Shown: positions 44,168 through 55,440 of the stretch, one piece after another
Numbering within the stretch: the first letter of the stretch is position 1
Layout of the letters: every line of letters begins with the position of its first letter
Assembly: GCF_035593265.1 (NCBI RefSeq)
Contig: NZ_CP141614.1
Span: 682,001-746,000 of the forward strand
Source: Limnochorda sp. LNt
GTDB taxonomy: Bacteria > Bacillota > Limnochordia > Limnochordales > Geochordaceae
DNA: 64,000 bases
Reading direction: 5' to 3'
The notes under the pieces: model-generated
Database searches by the model: none
Seen by the model: the letters and a program-made list of their open reading frames with translations, nothing else
What the model was told of the DNA's origin: nothing
Translations under genes and position numbers: made by a program

Positions 44168-44857
44168 TCAGACCGGCCAGCGCTCCATCCGCCAGCCCAT
44201 CTCCCAAAACATCCACTCGTAGCGGCTGGTGGTGACGAAGTGACGGGCGGCCGCGGCCCTCTGGGCGGGTGTCAGCGCCTCGGCGATGCGGTCCGTGAGC
44301 TGGAGCACCTCCCGCACGACGCGGCCGAACTCCTCGCCCCCGTAGGTCTCGATCCACCGCCGGTAGAGGGGATTGGGCGAGCCCCGGGTGGCCAGGCGGG
44401 TGCCCACCTCCTGGTAGATCCAGTAGCAGGGCAGCACCGCGCCCACCAGTTCGTGGAAGGGCTCGGCGTAGGCGACCCGAAGCAGGTAGCTGGTGTAGGC
44501 CAGATTGGTGGGCGCGACGGGCGTCGCGCGCACCTGTTGCTCCGTCAGGCCGAAGTCGCGGAAGAAGCTCTCGTGCAACTGCCGCTCGACCTCGATGGCC
44601 CCGGCGGCGTGGTGGCAGAACATGGCGATGGCCTGCTCCTGGGGGGCCTTGGCCGCCGCCAGCGCCAGCGCCCGGGCGTAGTCGCGCAGGTAGAGGGCAT
44701 CCTGGATCACGTAGAAGCGGAACGCCTCCTCGGGAAGGGTCCCGTCGGTCAGCCCGCGGATGAACGGGTGGGCCAGGATGGCCTCGAAGATGGAGGCGAT
44801 CCCGCCCCACAGCTCCTCGGTGAAGCTCCTCGAGAGCGGCGACGGGGTGTCGCTCAT
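44168..44857 (-). CDS. tenA: Thiaminase II / aminopyrimidine aminohydrolase
   Basis: 229 residues. Family features: FRFYVIQDALYLRDYARALA, the catalytic Cys in LPCYWIYQEVGTRL, and the C-terminal FWEMGWRMERWPV. TenA hydrolyses degraded thiamin pyrimidines for salvage. AAGGAGGT precedes the ATG; the start overlaps the thiW stop (ATGA). Controlled by the TPP riboswitch upstream of thiW. Confidence 0.94.
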   Translation of the reverse strand: MSDTPSPLSRSFTEELWGGIASIFEAILAHPFIRGLTDGTLPEEAFRFYVIQDALYLRDYARALALAAAKAPQEQAIAMFCHHAAGAIEVERQLHESFFRDFGLTEQQVRATPVAPTNLAYTSYLLRVAYAEPFHELVGAVLPCYWIYQEVGTRLATRGSPNPLYRRWIETYGGEEFGRVVREVLQLTDRIAEALTPAQRAAAARHFVTTSRYEWMFWEMGWRMERWPV

Positions 44858-45507
44858 GACCCCACCTCCTTGGATGACGCGTCTGCGTGAGCGCCCTTTG
44901 GGGCCGGCGGCCGGCTCTTTACCCCACGCGGGCGCTGAAGGTCCGCCATGGCGCCGGTGCGCGCCAGCGCGGCGAGCAGGGCGTAGCCGATGAGGGCCCC
45001 GGCGCCGCTGGAGAGCAGGAACGGGCCCACGTAGAAGAGCGGGGCCGAGGGATGCCCCATCACCCAGACGACGACGGGCCACGACGCCAGGCCTCCCAGG
45101 ATGCCCGTGCCCGTCACCTCGCCCACCACGGCCCAGCCGGTGCGCCCGCTCAGCCGGTAGAGAGCCCCCGACAGGAAGGCGCCGATCATCCCGCCCGGGA
45201 AGGCCAGGAGCGTGCCGGTGCCGAGGAGATTGCGCAGCAGCGCCGCGACGAAGGCGATCATGGCGGCCGGCACGGGGCCCAGCAACACCCCGGCCAGCAC
45301 GTTGATCGCGTGCTGCACCGGGAAGGCCTTGGCCACCCCGACGGGAACCCACACCAGGTGGGAGGCCAGCGTGGCGACGGCGGCCAGCGTGCCGGCCACG
45401 GCCAGCTCCCTCGACCCCAGGCGCACCGGGTGCCACCGGGCGTGGACGATCCAGGCGACGGCGGCCAGCACGCCCAGGGCTCCTGCGACGAACCCCCAGG
45501 ACGTCAC
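44854..45507 (-). CDS. thiW: ThiW, thiazole-type ECF transporter S component
   Basis: 217 residues, about six helices. GVAKAFPVQHAINVLAGVLL, then NLLGTGTLLAFPGGMIGAFL and VGEVTGTGILGG match the ThiW group of energy-coupling-factor S components, thought to import the thiazole moiety of thiamin. GTG start with AAGGGGG upstream. It lies directly behind a TPP riboswitch and is coupled to tenA. The C-terminal tail is polar. ECF ATPase subunits are not in the window. Confidence 0.9.
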   Translation of the reverse strand: MTSWGFVAGALGVLAAVAWIVHARWHPVRLGSRELAVAGTLAAVATLASHLVWVPVGVAKAFPVQHAINVLAGVLLGPVPAAMIAFVAALLRNLLGTGTLLAFPGGMIGAFLSGALYRLSGRTGWAVVGEVTGTGILGGLASWPVVVWVMGHPSAPLFYVGPFLLSSGAGALIGYALLAALARTGAMADLQRPRGVKSRPPAPKGAHADASSKEVGS

Positions 45508-45604
45508 GGTCGGTCCCCCTTCCGCTGGCGCCAGGGGCCGACCCCATTCCCGAGGGCCATCCGGCCGGGGCAACGGACCGGGATCGCAGCGCCCCTCGAA
45601 GCAA

Positions 45605-45633
45605 GAGGCGCTGCCCGGAGCGGGCAGCGCCTC
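45605..45633 (-). terminator. Hairpin downstream of the TPP riboswitch
   Basis: Perfect 13-bp inverted repeat GAGGCGCTGCCCG / CGGGCAGCGCCTC with 3-nt loop, between the TPP aptamer and thiW on the minus strand. The T-run after it is poor (TTGCTTCG). Likely part of the expression platform. Confidence 0.6.
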
Positions 45634-45654
45634 GCGGACTCGCTCGACTCCAGG

Positions 45655-45786
45655 CCACGGTCCCTTCGCTGGCATGACCCAGGGCAGGTTCGAAGGGTTG
45701 GGGCATCCGCCCCTCTCAGCCCGCCGGTCCCGTCACCGCCTGCACCTACGGCGAGGCGTCGGCGCCCCGGGGGCACCCCTCGTGGC
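45655..45786 (-). promoter_or_regulatory. TPP riboswitch (THI element)
   Basis: On the minus strand: GAGGGGTGCCC at the 5' side, GGCTGAGAGGGGCGGATG, ACCCTTCGAACCTG, then GGGTCATGCCAGCGAAGGGA, the canonical conserved segments of the TPP aptamer. Outer CCACG / CGTGG pairing closes it. It binds thiamin pyrophosphate and turns off thiW-tenA. Confidence 0.94.
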
Positions 45787-45812
45787 CACCTGGCTCGGTC
45801 AATCTGTCGACC

Positions 45813-46034
45813 CTAACCTACCACAGCCCTCCTCGCCAGGCAAGGTCGCTCAGGCCTCACCCACCCAGACCAGCATCTCCCCCGGCTGGGCACCCCGGCG
45901 ACCCGGTCGTTGAGCACGTCCCACTGGTACCCGATGCCCCGCTCGCGCAGCTCCTGGCGGCGGGGCGCGAAGACCGGGTCCGCGACCCGGACACGGTCCC
46001 AGCGCACTGGCCAAGCTCGCCGCAAAGAGATCAC
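45813..46034 (-). pseudogene. Truncated GH127 beta-L-arabinofuranosidase
   Basis: 73 codons from a GTG at 46034, with GGAGG just upstream and only 11 nt after the GH51 stop. The text VADPVFAPRRQELRERGIG and YQWDVLNDRVAGVPS matches the very N-terminus of GH127/DUF1680 enzymes (DPFW.PR...... IPYQW.VLND pattern). After PS the sequence becomes unrelated and stops, whereas intact GH127 proteins have 600 or more residues. The body of the gene has been deleted, with the TPP riboswitch region now adjoining it. Confidence 0.65.
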
Positions 46035-46045
46035 CGCCCTCCGCC

Positions 46046-48291
<2,246 letters not shown>

Positions 48292-48419
48292 GAGGGCTTC
48301 GACGGCGTATCGCTGGACTCCTTGTGCTGATAGCTCCAGCCGGATACTTCATGACGGCGACGTTGCCTCAGCGTCGAAGAAGTTGTCCCGCATCCAGGAA
48401 GGAATCCACGGGGCGGTGT

Positions 48420-48432
48420 GGTAACGTTAATG
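48420..48432. promoter_or_regulatory. LacI-type operator candidate 2
   Basis: GGTAACGTTAATG with perfect palindrome TAACGTTA (48422-48429), 20 nt upstream of the LacI-type regulator gene. The central CpG of the LacI-family consensus is present. Confidence 0.6.
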
Positions 48433-48448
48433 ATCAGGAGGGGGTCCC

Positions 48449-49474
48449 GTGCCACGCACCAGCAGCGGTACGCGTCCCGTCACCCTGCGAGACATCGCAA
48501 AAGCGGCCGGCGTCTCCATCAACACGGTCTCCCGGGCCCTCAACGGCAAGCCTGACGTGAGCGAGGCGACGCGAGCCTTGGTGCAAGCAGTCGCGAGTCG
48601 CCTGGACTACCGGCCCAACCAGCTGGCGAGGGGGCTGCGCCAGCAACGGACGGCCACCATCGGCGTCGTCATCGCCGACGTGGCCAACCCCTTCTTCGCC
48701 GAGGTGGTGGAGGGCATCGAGCGGACGGCGTACCAGGAGGGCTACAGCATCATCCTGGCCAACACCGAGGAGGACCAGGATCGGGAGGCCCGGGCGGTGC
48801 GGACCCTGGTCGAGCGGCAGGTCGACGGGATCCTCATGGCGCCCGCCCAGCGCTCCGACGAGACCGTCCGCTACCTGATGCAGCGGCACGTGCCCTTCGT
48901 CCTGCTGGCCCGCTTCTTCGAGGGGCTGGACGTCCCGGCGGTGGTCAACGACGACCGGGAGGGGGCGCGCCTCGCCGTGCGCCACCTCGTGCAACGGGGG
49001 CACCGCGACATCCTCTACCTCAACGGCCCCCCTTACAACTCCAGCGCCCGGCTGCGCCTCAGCGGGTACCGGGACGCCCTGGAGGAGGCCGGCATCGCCT
49101 TCCGTCCCGAGATGGTGCTGACCACCGACGCCCGCTCCACGGGCGGTTACGCGGCCATCCAGCAGGCGCTGGCGGGCGGGCTGGAGTTCGGCGCGGTCTT
49201 CTGCTTCAGCGACTACGTCAGCTTCGGCGCCATCAAAGCGTTGCGCCAGGCCGGCCTGTCCATCCCGCGAGACGTGGCGGTGATGGGCTACGACGACATC
49301 GACCTGGCGGCCATCGTCGAGCCGGCCCTCTCGACGGTGCACGTCGCCAAGACCCGGCTCGGCCAGGTCGCCGTCAGGATGCTGATGGGGATGATCGAGG
49401 GCTCCAGCAGCCGGAGCGAGCGGGTCGGCATGGTGGTCCTGACCCCCCAGGTGGTCATCCGCGAATCCGCGTAG
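48449..49474 (+). CDS. LacI-family regulator of arabinose genes
   Basis: 341 residues. HTH VTLRDIAKAAGVSINTVSRA and hinge RLDYRPNQLARGLR; periplasmic-binding-like core with IGVVIADVANPFFAEVVE and MGYDDIDLAAIVEPALST. Flanked by araD/GH51 on one side and araB/isomerase on the other, so it most likely represses the ara genes until a sugar binds. A LacI-type rather than AraC/GntR-type arabinose regulator. Downstream araB starts 58 nt later. Confidence 0.9.
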   Translation: MPRTSSGTRPVTLRDIAKAAGVSINTVSRALNGKPDVSEATRALVQAVASRLDYRPNQLARGLRQQRTATIGVVIADVANPFFAEVVEGIERTAYQEGYSIILANTEEDQDREARAVRTLVERQVDGILMAPAQRSDETVRYLMQRHVPFVLLARFFEGLDVPAVVNDDREGARLAVRHLVQRGHRDILYLNGPPYNSSARLRLSGYRDALEEAGIAFRPEMVLTTDARSTGGYAAIQQALAGGLEFGAVFCFSDYVSFGAIKALRQAGLSIPRDVAVMGYDDIDLAAIVEPALSTVHVAKTRLGQVAVRMLMGMIEGSSSRSERVGMVVLTPQVVIRESA

Positions 49475-49532
49475 GCGACGCTAGCCAGCACGGGACGGCC
49501 GGGCAGCGGCCGGGTGGAGGGATGAGCAATCG

Positions 49533-51233
49533 ATGTCAGCTGACGCCCGTGGTCGCTATACCATCGGGATCGACTTCGGCACCCTGTCAGGACGGGCGGT
49601 ACTGGTCGACGTCGGGACGGGCGAGGAGGTCGCCACGTCGGTCTACGAGTATCGCAACGGCGTCATCGACGAGGTCCTGCCCGGCACCGGCCAGCGGCTT
49701 CCTCCGGACTTCGCGCTCCAGGATCCGGCCGACTACGTTCGCACGGTCGAGACCACCATCCCTGAACTGGTGCGCTCGGCCGGGATAAGGCCGGAGCAGG
49801 TGATCGGCATCGGCATCGACTTCACCTCGTGCACGATGCTGCCGGTCAGGGCGGATGGGACACCGCTTTGCTTCCTGCCCGAGTTCGCCGCCAATCCCCA
49901 TGCCTGGGTCAAGCTGTGGAAGCACCATGCTGCCCAGGACCACGCCAACCGCCTCAACGCCATCGCCCGAGAGCGCGGCGAGCGGTTCCTCGCCCGCTAC
50001 GGCGGCAAGATCTCGTCGGAGTGGTTCTTCCCCAAGGTGTGGCAGATCCTCGAGGAGGCGCCCGAGGTCTACGCGGCCGCCGACCGCCTCATCGAGGCGG
50101 CGGACTGGATCGTCTGGTACCTGACGGGCAACGAGACCCGCAACTCGACGACCGCCGGTTACAAGGCCATCTGGAGCAAGCGGGAGGGGTTCCCGTCCCG
50201 CGACTTCTTCGCGGCGCTGGACCCGCGCCTGACCGACGTGGTGGACCGCAAGATGTCTCGCCGCATCTTGCCGCAGGGATCGCTGGCAGGAGGCCTGCGC
50301 CCCGAGCTGGCCGAGCGCGTGGGGCTCGTGCCCGGCACGGCGGTCGCCGTCGGCAACGTCGACGCCCACGTGGCCGTGCCGGCCACCACGGTCGTCACGC
50401 CCAACAAGATGGTCATGGTCATGGGGACCTCCATCTGTCACATGGTGCTCGGTACCGAGGAGCGGCTGGTGGAGGGCATGTGCGGCGTGGTGGAGGACGG
50501 CATCCTGCCGGGCTTCTTCGGCTACGAGGCGGGGCAGTCCGCGGTGGGCGACATCTTCGCCTGGTACGTCGAGCACGGGGTGCCGCCGGCTTACCACGAC
50601 GAGGCTCGCCGCCGAGGCATGGGGCTTCACGAGCTGCTCGAGGCCAAGGCGTCGTCGCTGCGCCCCGGCGAGAGCGGGCTGTTGGCCCTGGACTGGTGGA
50701 ACGGCAACCGCTCCGTGCTCGTGGACGTCGATCTGACCGGGATGATGCTGGGCATGACGCTGGCCACCCGGCCGGAGGAGATCTACCGGGCGCTCATCGA
50801 GGCGACGGCCTTCGGCACCCGGGTCATCATGGACGCCTTCGAGGAGAAGGGGGTCCGCATCGAGGAGGTCTACGCCTGCGGTGGGTTGCCCGACCGCAAC
50901 CGCCTGCTCATGCAGATCTACGCCGACGTCACCGGACGGGAGTTTCGCATCGCCCGCTCGGCCAACACGCCGGCACTGGGTTCGGCCATGTTCGCCGCCG
51001 TGGCGGCCGGTCGGGAGAGGGGGGGATACGACGACATCGTCGAGGCGGCTGACCGCATGGCAGGGGTCAGGGATCAGGTTTACCGACCCGACGGCGCCTC
51101 CCACACGGTCTACACGGAGCTCTACCGGGAGTACCGGCTGCTCCATGACTACTTCGGGCGGGGACCGAACGACGTGATGAAGCGGCTCAAGGCGCTGCGG
51201 GCGCGGTATCGGGGCAGCGCCGCCACCTGTTGA
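49533..51233 (+). CDS. araB: Ribulokinase
   Basis: 566 residues, FGGY kinase. N-terminal [42 protein letters not shown], and the ATP-binding [20 protein letters not shown], matching bacterial AraB length and order. It phosphorylates L-ribulose to L-ribulose-5-P. GGTGGAGGG precedes the start region; an ATG at 49522 is out of frame. Followed 39 nt later by the isomerase gene. Confidence 0.94.
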   Translation: MSADARGRYTIGIDFGTLSGRAVLVDVGTGEEVATSVYEYRNGVIDEVLPGTGQRLPPDFALQDPADYVRTVETTIPELVRSAGIRPEQVIGIGIDFTSCTMLPVRADGTPLCFLPEFAANPHAWVKLWKHHAAQDHANRLNAIARERGERFLARYGGKISSEWFFPKVWQILEEAPEVYAAADRLIEAADWIVWYLTGNETRNSTTAGYKAIWSKREGFPSRDFFAALDPRLTDVVDRKMSRRILPQGSLAGGLRPELAERVGLVPGTAVAVGNVDAHVAVPATTVVTPNKMVMVMGTSICHMVLGTEERLVEGMCGVVEDGILPGFFGYEAGQSAVGDIFAWYVEHGVPPAYHDEARRRGMGLHELLEAKASSLRPGESGLLALDWWNGNRSVLVDVDLTGMMLGMTLATRPEEIYRALIEATAFGTRVIMDAFEEKGVRIEEVYACGGLPDRNRLLMQIYADVTGREFRIARSANTPALGSAMFAAVAAGRERGGYDDIVEAADRMAGVRDQVYRPDGASHTVYTELYREYRLLHDYFGRGPNDVMKRLKALRARYRGSAATC

Positions 51234-51272
51234 GCCCTGTCGCGAACCGGAGAGGAGCGAGCATCGAGCGTC

Positions 51273-52682
51273 ATGGCAAGAGCGAAGCTCGGGGTCATCG
51301 TCGGCAATCGGGGCTTCTTCCCGGGGCACCTGTGCGAGACGGGGCGGGAGGAGATCCTCCGGGTGCTGCGCGAGGAGGGGATCGAGCCCGTGATCCTTCC
51401 CGCCAGCGAGACCCGCTACGGCGCAGTGGAGAGCTTCGAGGAGGCGACCCGATACGGCCGCTTCTTGCGGGAACACGCCGACGAGATCGACGGCATCCTG
51501 GTCACCCTGCCCAACTTCGGCGACGAGCGCGCCGTCGCCGACGCCCTGCGGACGGCCGGTCTCGACGTGCCGGTGCTGGTGCACGCCTTCGCCGACGAGG
51601 TCGGCAAGATGGGCATCCAGTTTCGCCGGGACGCCTTCTGCGGCAAGATGTCGGTCTGCAACAACCTCCGGCAGTACGGCATCCGCTACTCGCTGCCGCG
51701 CCTGCACACGTCGCCGCCGGATCACCCCTCGTTCCGAGAGGACCTGCGATGGTTCGCGTCGGTGGCGCGCATCGTCAAGGGGTTGAAGGGGGCCCGATTC
51801 GGCGCCATCGGGGCGCGGCCGGCCGCCTTCAACACGGTGCGCTACAGCGAGAAACTCCTGGAGCGCTACGGCATCAGCGTGGTGACGGTGGACCTGTCGG
51901 ACGTGCTGGGGCGGGTCGGACGGCTCGGGGCCGACGACCCGGACGTCAGGCGCAAGCTCGAGGCGATCCAGGCGTACGTGCCCACCAGGGGCGTACCGCC
52001 CGCCTCGCTCGAGAAGATGGCGCGCTTCGGGGTCGTGGTGGATCGGTTGGTGCAGGAGCACCAGCTGGTCGGAACCGCGATCCAGTGCTGGACCGCGCTG
52101 GAGGAGTTCTTCGGCGTGGTGCCCTGCACGCTGATGAGCATGATGTCCAGCGCCCTGCTGCCCAGCGCCTGCGAGACCGACGTGACGGGGGCGCTGGCCA
52201 TGTACGTGCTGCAGCTGGCCTCGGGCCGCCCCAGCGCCATCGTGGACTGGAACAACAACTACGGCGACGACCCGGACCGGGCCGTCATCTTCCACTGCAG
52301 CAATCTGCCCAAGGAGATCTTCGAGGAGACCTCCATGCAGTACCAGGAGATCATCGCGGGCACCGTGGGGGCGGATAACACGTACGGCACCATCTACGGA
52401 CGCATCAAGCCCGGCCCCTTCACGTACCTGCGGATCTCCACGGATGACCATCTGGGCATCGTACGGGCGTACGTGGGGGAGGGCGAGCTGACGCGAGATC
52501 CCCTCTCCACCTTCGGTGGTTACGGCGTGGTCAAGGTGCCCAACTTCCAGAAGCTGCTCCGGCACATCTGCGAGAACGGCTTCGAGCATCACGTCAGCAT
52601 CAACATGGACCAGACGGCTCGAGCGGTGGAGGAGGCGCTGGGCAAGTACCTTGGGTGGGACGTGTACCGGCACGTCACCTAG
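51273..52682 (+). CDS. FucI-family sugar isomerase, probable L-arabinose isomerase
   Basis: 469 residues. It belongs to the L-fucose/L-arabinose isomerase superfamily: KMGIQFRRDAFCGKMSVCNN, CETDVTGALAMYVLQLASG with the catalytic Glu, and IVDWNNNYGDDPDRAVIFHC with the metal-binding Asp. It looks nearer to FucI-type enzymes than to classical AraA. Because araB and araD are present and no other isomerase is, it is inferred to convert L-arabinose to L-ribulose. The stop is followed within 20 nt by transposase debris. Confidence 0.82.
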   Translation: MARAKLGVIVGNRGFFPGHLCETGREEILRVLREEGIEPVILPASETRYGAVESFEEATRYGRFLREHADEIDGILVTLPNFGDERAVADALRTAGLDVPVLVHAFADEVGKMGIQFRRDAFCGKMSVCNNLRQYGIRYSLPRLHTSPPDHPSFREDLRWFASVARIVKGLKGARFGAIGARPAAFNTVRYSEKLLERYGISVVTVDLSDVLGRVGRLGADDPDVRRKLEAIQAYVPTRGVPPASLEKMARFGVVVDRLVQEHQLVGTAIQCWTALEEFFGVVPCTLMSMMSSALLPSACETDVTGALAMYVLQLASGRPSAIVDWNNNYGDDPDRAVIFHCSNLPKEIFEETSMQYQEIIAGTVGADNTYGTIYGRIKPGPFTYLRISTDDHLGIVRAYVGEGELTRDPLSTFGGYGVVKVPNFQKLLRHICENGFEHHVSINMDQTARAVEEALGKYLGWDVYRHVT

Positions 52683-53040
52683 CTGGGGGTTCCACGGCTG
52701 GTGGTCTGCTACAATCCGCTGGTGGCCGAGGAGCGCAGGCAAAAGCGCGAGGCGCTGCTTTTGGCCACGGAGCGGGAGCTGGCCAAAATCGAAGCCCGGG
52801 TGCGCCGTCGCCGCCGCAAGCCCCTGACGGCCGACGAGATCGGGGTGGCCGTGGGCAAGGTGCTGAGGCGCTGGAAGGTGGGCAAGCACTTCCAGCTCGA
52901 GATCCGCGACGGCCACTTCGCCTTCCGGCGCAAGAAGGCCTCCATCGCCCGGGAGGCGGAGCTGGACGGGTTTTACGTGCTGCGCACCAACGTGCCGGCC
53001 GACCGGATGGACGCCCCGAAGGTGCAGGCGACCTACACCC
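52683..53040 (+). pseudogene. IS1634-type transposase, left piece
   Basis: Frame from about 52690: LVVCYNPLVAEERRQKREAL, KPLTADEIG ... VGKVLRRWKVGKHFQLE and GFYVLRTNVPADRMD match the central part of IS1634/IS4-superfamily transposases. The first ~200 residues are missing; the fragment abuts the isomerase stop. At nt 53040 it is cut by an IS110-like insertion. Joining it to 54527-54856 over one ACCC copy restores one frame (...YTHKSLRALEQNF...). Confidence 0.75.
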
Positions 53041-54526
53041 ATGATCCCCCGTCAAGACCTTTCCTCAAAGTAAGTCTTCAAGTTCACGCTGAGGCTGCGA
53101 GAGCCCCGCGCGTGGCTCGGCTGGCGTTTCCTCCGGACGACGCGGGGCGGTCCAGGATGCGTCCGACTCGATCCGCGAGCCAGGCCATCACCTGCGCGGT
53201 AGGATACGGCACCGCGTTCTGGTCGAGCACCGACAGCTTGGCCGCGTAGCGCTCGGGGCGGATGCCGGCAAACAGCTGACCCGTGCGCCACAGCGTCCAG
53301 GCAATCCGAGCCAGCTTAGCCGCCACGGCCACCACGGCCACTTGGTGCCCCTTGGTGGCCCGCAGGCGCAGGTAAAACGTCCGCAACGCCGGTGGCCCAT
53401 GGCGAGCAGCCATGGCGGCGGCCTCCACCAGCGCCCAGCGCAACACGGCCGGGCCTTCCTTGCTGATGCCGCCCGCCGATTCACCGTGCCCGATCGTGTC
53501 ACCCGCGGTGCGAGCCCCGCGCAGCTGACGACGTGCTTGCCCGAGGCAAAGCGCCAGGGTCGCCCACGTACGCGTAGTACGTGGCCGCCGCGACGATGTG
53601 AAAACCCACGATGGACAACAGCTGCCGTACCGGCCGGCAGTGCCGGACCCGCTGGGCGATGTCCCGCTCCACGGCCCGCAGGTGCTCGGTAGTGGAGCGC
53701 AACTGCTCCAGCGCCACCGCCAGCCACACCCGCTCCCCTCGGGAAGCGAAAGCCTCCACAGCCGCTCAGGTGGCGGCGGGCCCGCCACAGCCCCGGGAGC
53801 CCGGTAGCCGTGGCGCAGCAGCACGGCCCGGATTCGGTTCTTCCACCGGCTGCGCTGCTCCACCAGGCCGGCGACGTAAATTCACCAGCGCCCGAAGCTC
53901 CCGGATGGCCGCCGGCGGCACCCACACCCGGGCGAGGTCCCCAGCGCCAGCCGCTCGGCCAAGAGCTTCGCGTCGTCCCGGTCCGTCTTGCGCTTGCGCG
54001 AGCCCAGCCGGCGCATCACCCGGGCGTCCACCACCACCACTTGCCCGGCCCGGTCGGCCAAGATATCGTAAACCGGAAGGCGCCGCTGCTCACCTCGAGC
54101 GCCACGGCATCCTCGGGGCCGAGCTGTGCAACGAAGTCGGCCCAACCTTCGGCCGTGTTGGGGAAGCGCAGGCGCCTTCCCTCGCCCTGGCCGGCTTCCA
54201 GCAGGTGCGCATAGCAGTAGTCCCGATGCACGTCCAGCCCGATGTAGCGTCGCATTGCCGACCCCCTGCTGCGTGGTGTCGCAAGCGCAGGTCCGGTGGG
54301 GATGGCCAAACGGCATACACCCATTCGGGTTTCCTGGCAGCGGCCAGGCCCAGTTGGGCGGTTGGCGCAGGGCGGGCCCGAATCCAAACAAGACACGGGC
54401 TCGAAGCCCAGTAGGTCAAACGGACCCGCCCTGCCCTGCGCTTGCCCCCCCACCCCGCCCAACGGCGGGGAAACTTCGCAAACTTCCGTCGCTACCCTGC
54501 CGTGGACTACCGGCCAGGGGGATCAT
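53041..54526. mobile_element. IS110/IS1111-like element inside the IS1634-type gene
   Basis: Ends are ATGATCCCCC (53041-53050) and its inverted copy GGGGGATCAT (54517-54526). The flanks carry ACCC on both sides (53037-53040, 54527-54530), a probable 4-bp target duplication. Deleting the element and one ACCC rejoins the split transposase in frame. The internal transposase is on the minus strand. Terminal inverted repeats and a duplication are atypical for classical IS110, so the subgroup is uncertain. Confidence 0.75.
53055..54255 (-). pseudogene. IS110-family transposase, multiply frameshifted
   Basis: The protein starts at 54255 (MRRYIGLDVHRDYCYAHLLE), then runs through at least four frames: VYDILADRAGQVVVVDARVM and KRKTDRDDAKLLAERLALG (about 54070-53940), LRAVERDIAQRVRHC ... 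LLSIVGFHIVAAATYY, and GISKEGPAVLRWALVEAAAM (about 53470-53400). DEDD-type N-domain and Transposase_20 region are both recognisable, but the reading frame breaks repeatedly, so it is inactive. Confidence 0.8.
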
Positions 54527-54856
54527 ACCCACAAGTCGTTGCGGGCCCTGGAGCAAAACTTCCGCACGATGAAAAGCGCCCTGGACCTGCGTCCGGTCTA
54601 CCACCGGCTGGAGGACCGGGTGCGGGCCCACGCCTTTTTGTGCATGCTGGCGTTGTACGTGCGCTGGCACATGGAGCGGGCGCTTGAGCCCCTGCTGGCG
54701 GAGGACCCCCGGCAGTCCTTCGAAGGGCTGATGACGCATCTGGAGACGCTGCAGCGCCACACGGTCGAGGTGGCCGGCCAGGAAATCCAGATGCTCGGTG
54801 AGCCCGAGCCGCTGCACCAGCGGCTCCTCCAGTTGCTGGGGGTTCCCCTGGCGTAG
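54527..54856 (+). pseudogene. IS1634-type transposase, right piece
   Basis: THKSLRALEQNFRTMKSALD and RPVYHRLEDRVRAHAFLCML ... YVRWHMERALEPLL are the conserved C-terminal region of IS1634-type transposases, ending at a TAG at 54854-54856. It is the continuation of 52683-53040 after the nested insertion. Confidence 0.78.
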
Positions 54857-54933
54857 CCAGAAGCCTGAACGCTTGAATCCCACTCAGGTGGCGTCATCGC
54901 CGTGCGGGCTTGCTGAACTTCCGGCTAGTGCCC

Positions 54934-55140
54934 CTACTGTGAGGCCGTCGCGCCGTTGCCGAAAAGCCTGCGGCTGAGGCGTTCGACGGCCTCCTTCTTG
55001 TCCTCGTCGAAGGCGTGGGCATACCGCTTGACCGTGAAGCCGGGCCCCGCCAGCTCGCTGACGGCCCGCACGTTGGCCCCCGCTTGTAGGGCACGGCTCA
55101 CGAACGTGTGGAGGTTGTCCCGCGAGTCGCGGAATTTGAG
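54934..55140 (-). pseudogene. C-terminal remnant of a tyrosine recombinase/integrase
   Basis: On the minus strand, ending at a TAG at 54934-54936, the frame reads LKFRDSRDNLHTFVSRALQA, GANVRAVSELAGPGFTVKRY and AHAFDEDKKEAVERLSR. This is the HxLRHT...A...LQ.G.....VSELLGH...T..RYAH pattern of XerC/phage integrases. The His/Arg box is degenerate and the nucleophile region has lost one residue block (GP instead of GHSS). About 65 residues remain; there is no start. Confidence 0.7.
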
Positions 55141-55440
55141 GCCGGCGGCTCCTGCCGTTCCGTTTTCCCGAACAAGGGTTCGTTTGGCAAGGCGAACGCG
55201 GGGTAAAGTCGTCGGTGTCCGCCGTGCACGGACGTTGACCGCGTCGCGTTGATCGCATCGCGGTGGTCTCCGCGGAGGATCCCAGGAGCTTCGCGATCCC
55301 GGGCGCAGCCAATTCGTAGCGCCCCGGAGTAGAAATCCCGCAGACGGATCCTCCGTACCGCCTGGCTTGCGGCCATCCCTCCCTTCCGCCGCTGGGAGAG
55401 GCGGGCACCAAACCTGGGTCCGCTGCGATTCCCGGTCGCC
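55141..55440. other. Unassigned mobile-element debris
   Basis: 300 nt between the integrase remnant and an IS256 fragment. No frame here looks like protein on either strand, and no repeat was recognised. Confidence 0.4.

Noticed and set aside
44153-44200. Terminator between the Fsr-like MFS gene and tenA
   Set aside because: Only a short GCTGG/CCAGC pairing with a long loop; too weak to call.
49587-53042. 1151-codon open frame on the minus strand
   Set aside because: It runs antisense to araB and the isomerase, both clear protein families. In GC-rich codon use an opposite frame stays open easily; its translation is low-complexity Arg/Gly/His/Pro with no domain.
54857-54933. Right end of the IS1634-type element
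   Set aside because: The terminal repeat could not be identified because the left end is deleted, so no boundary is claimed.
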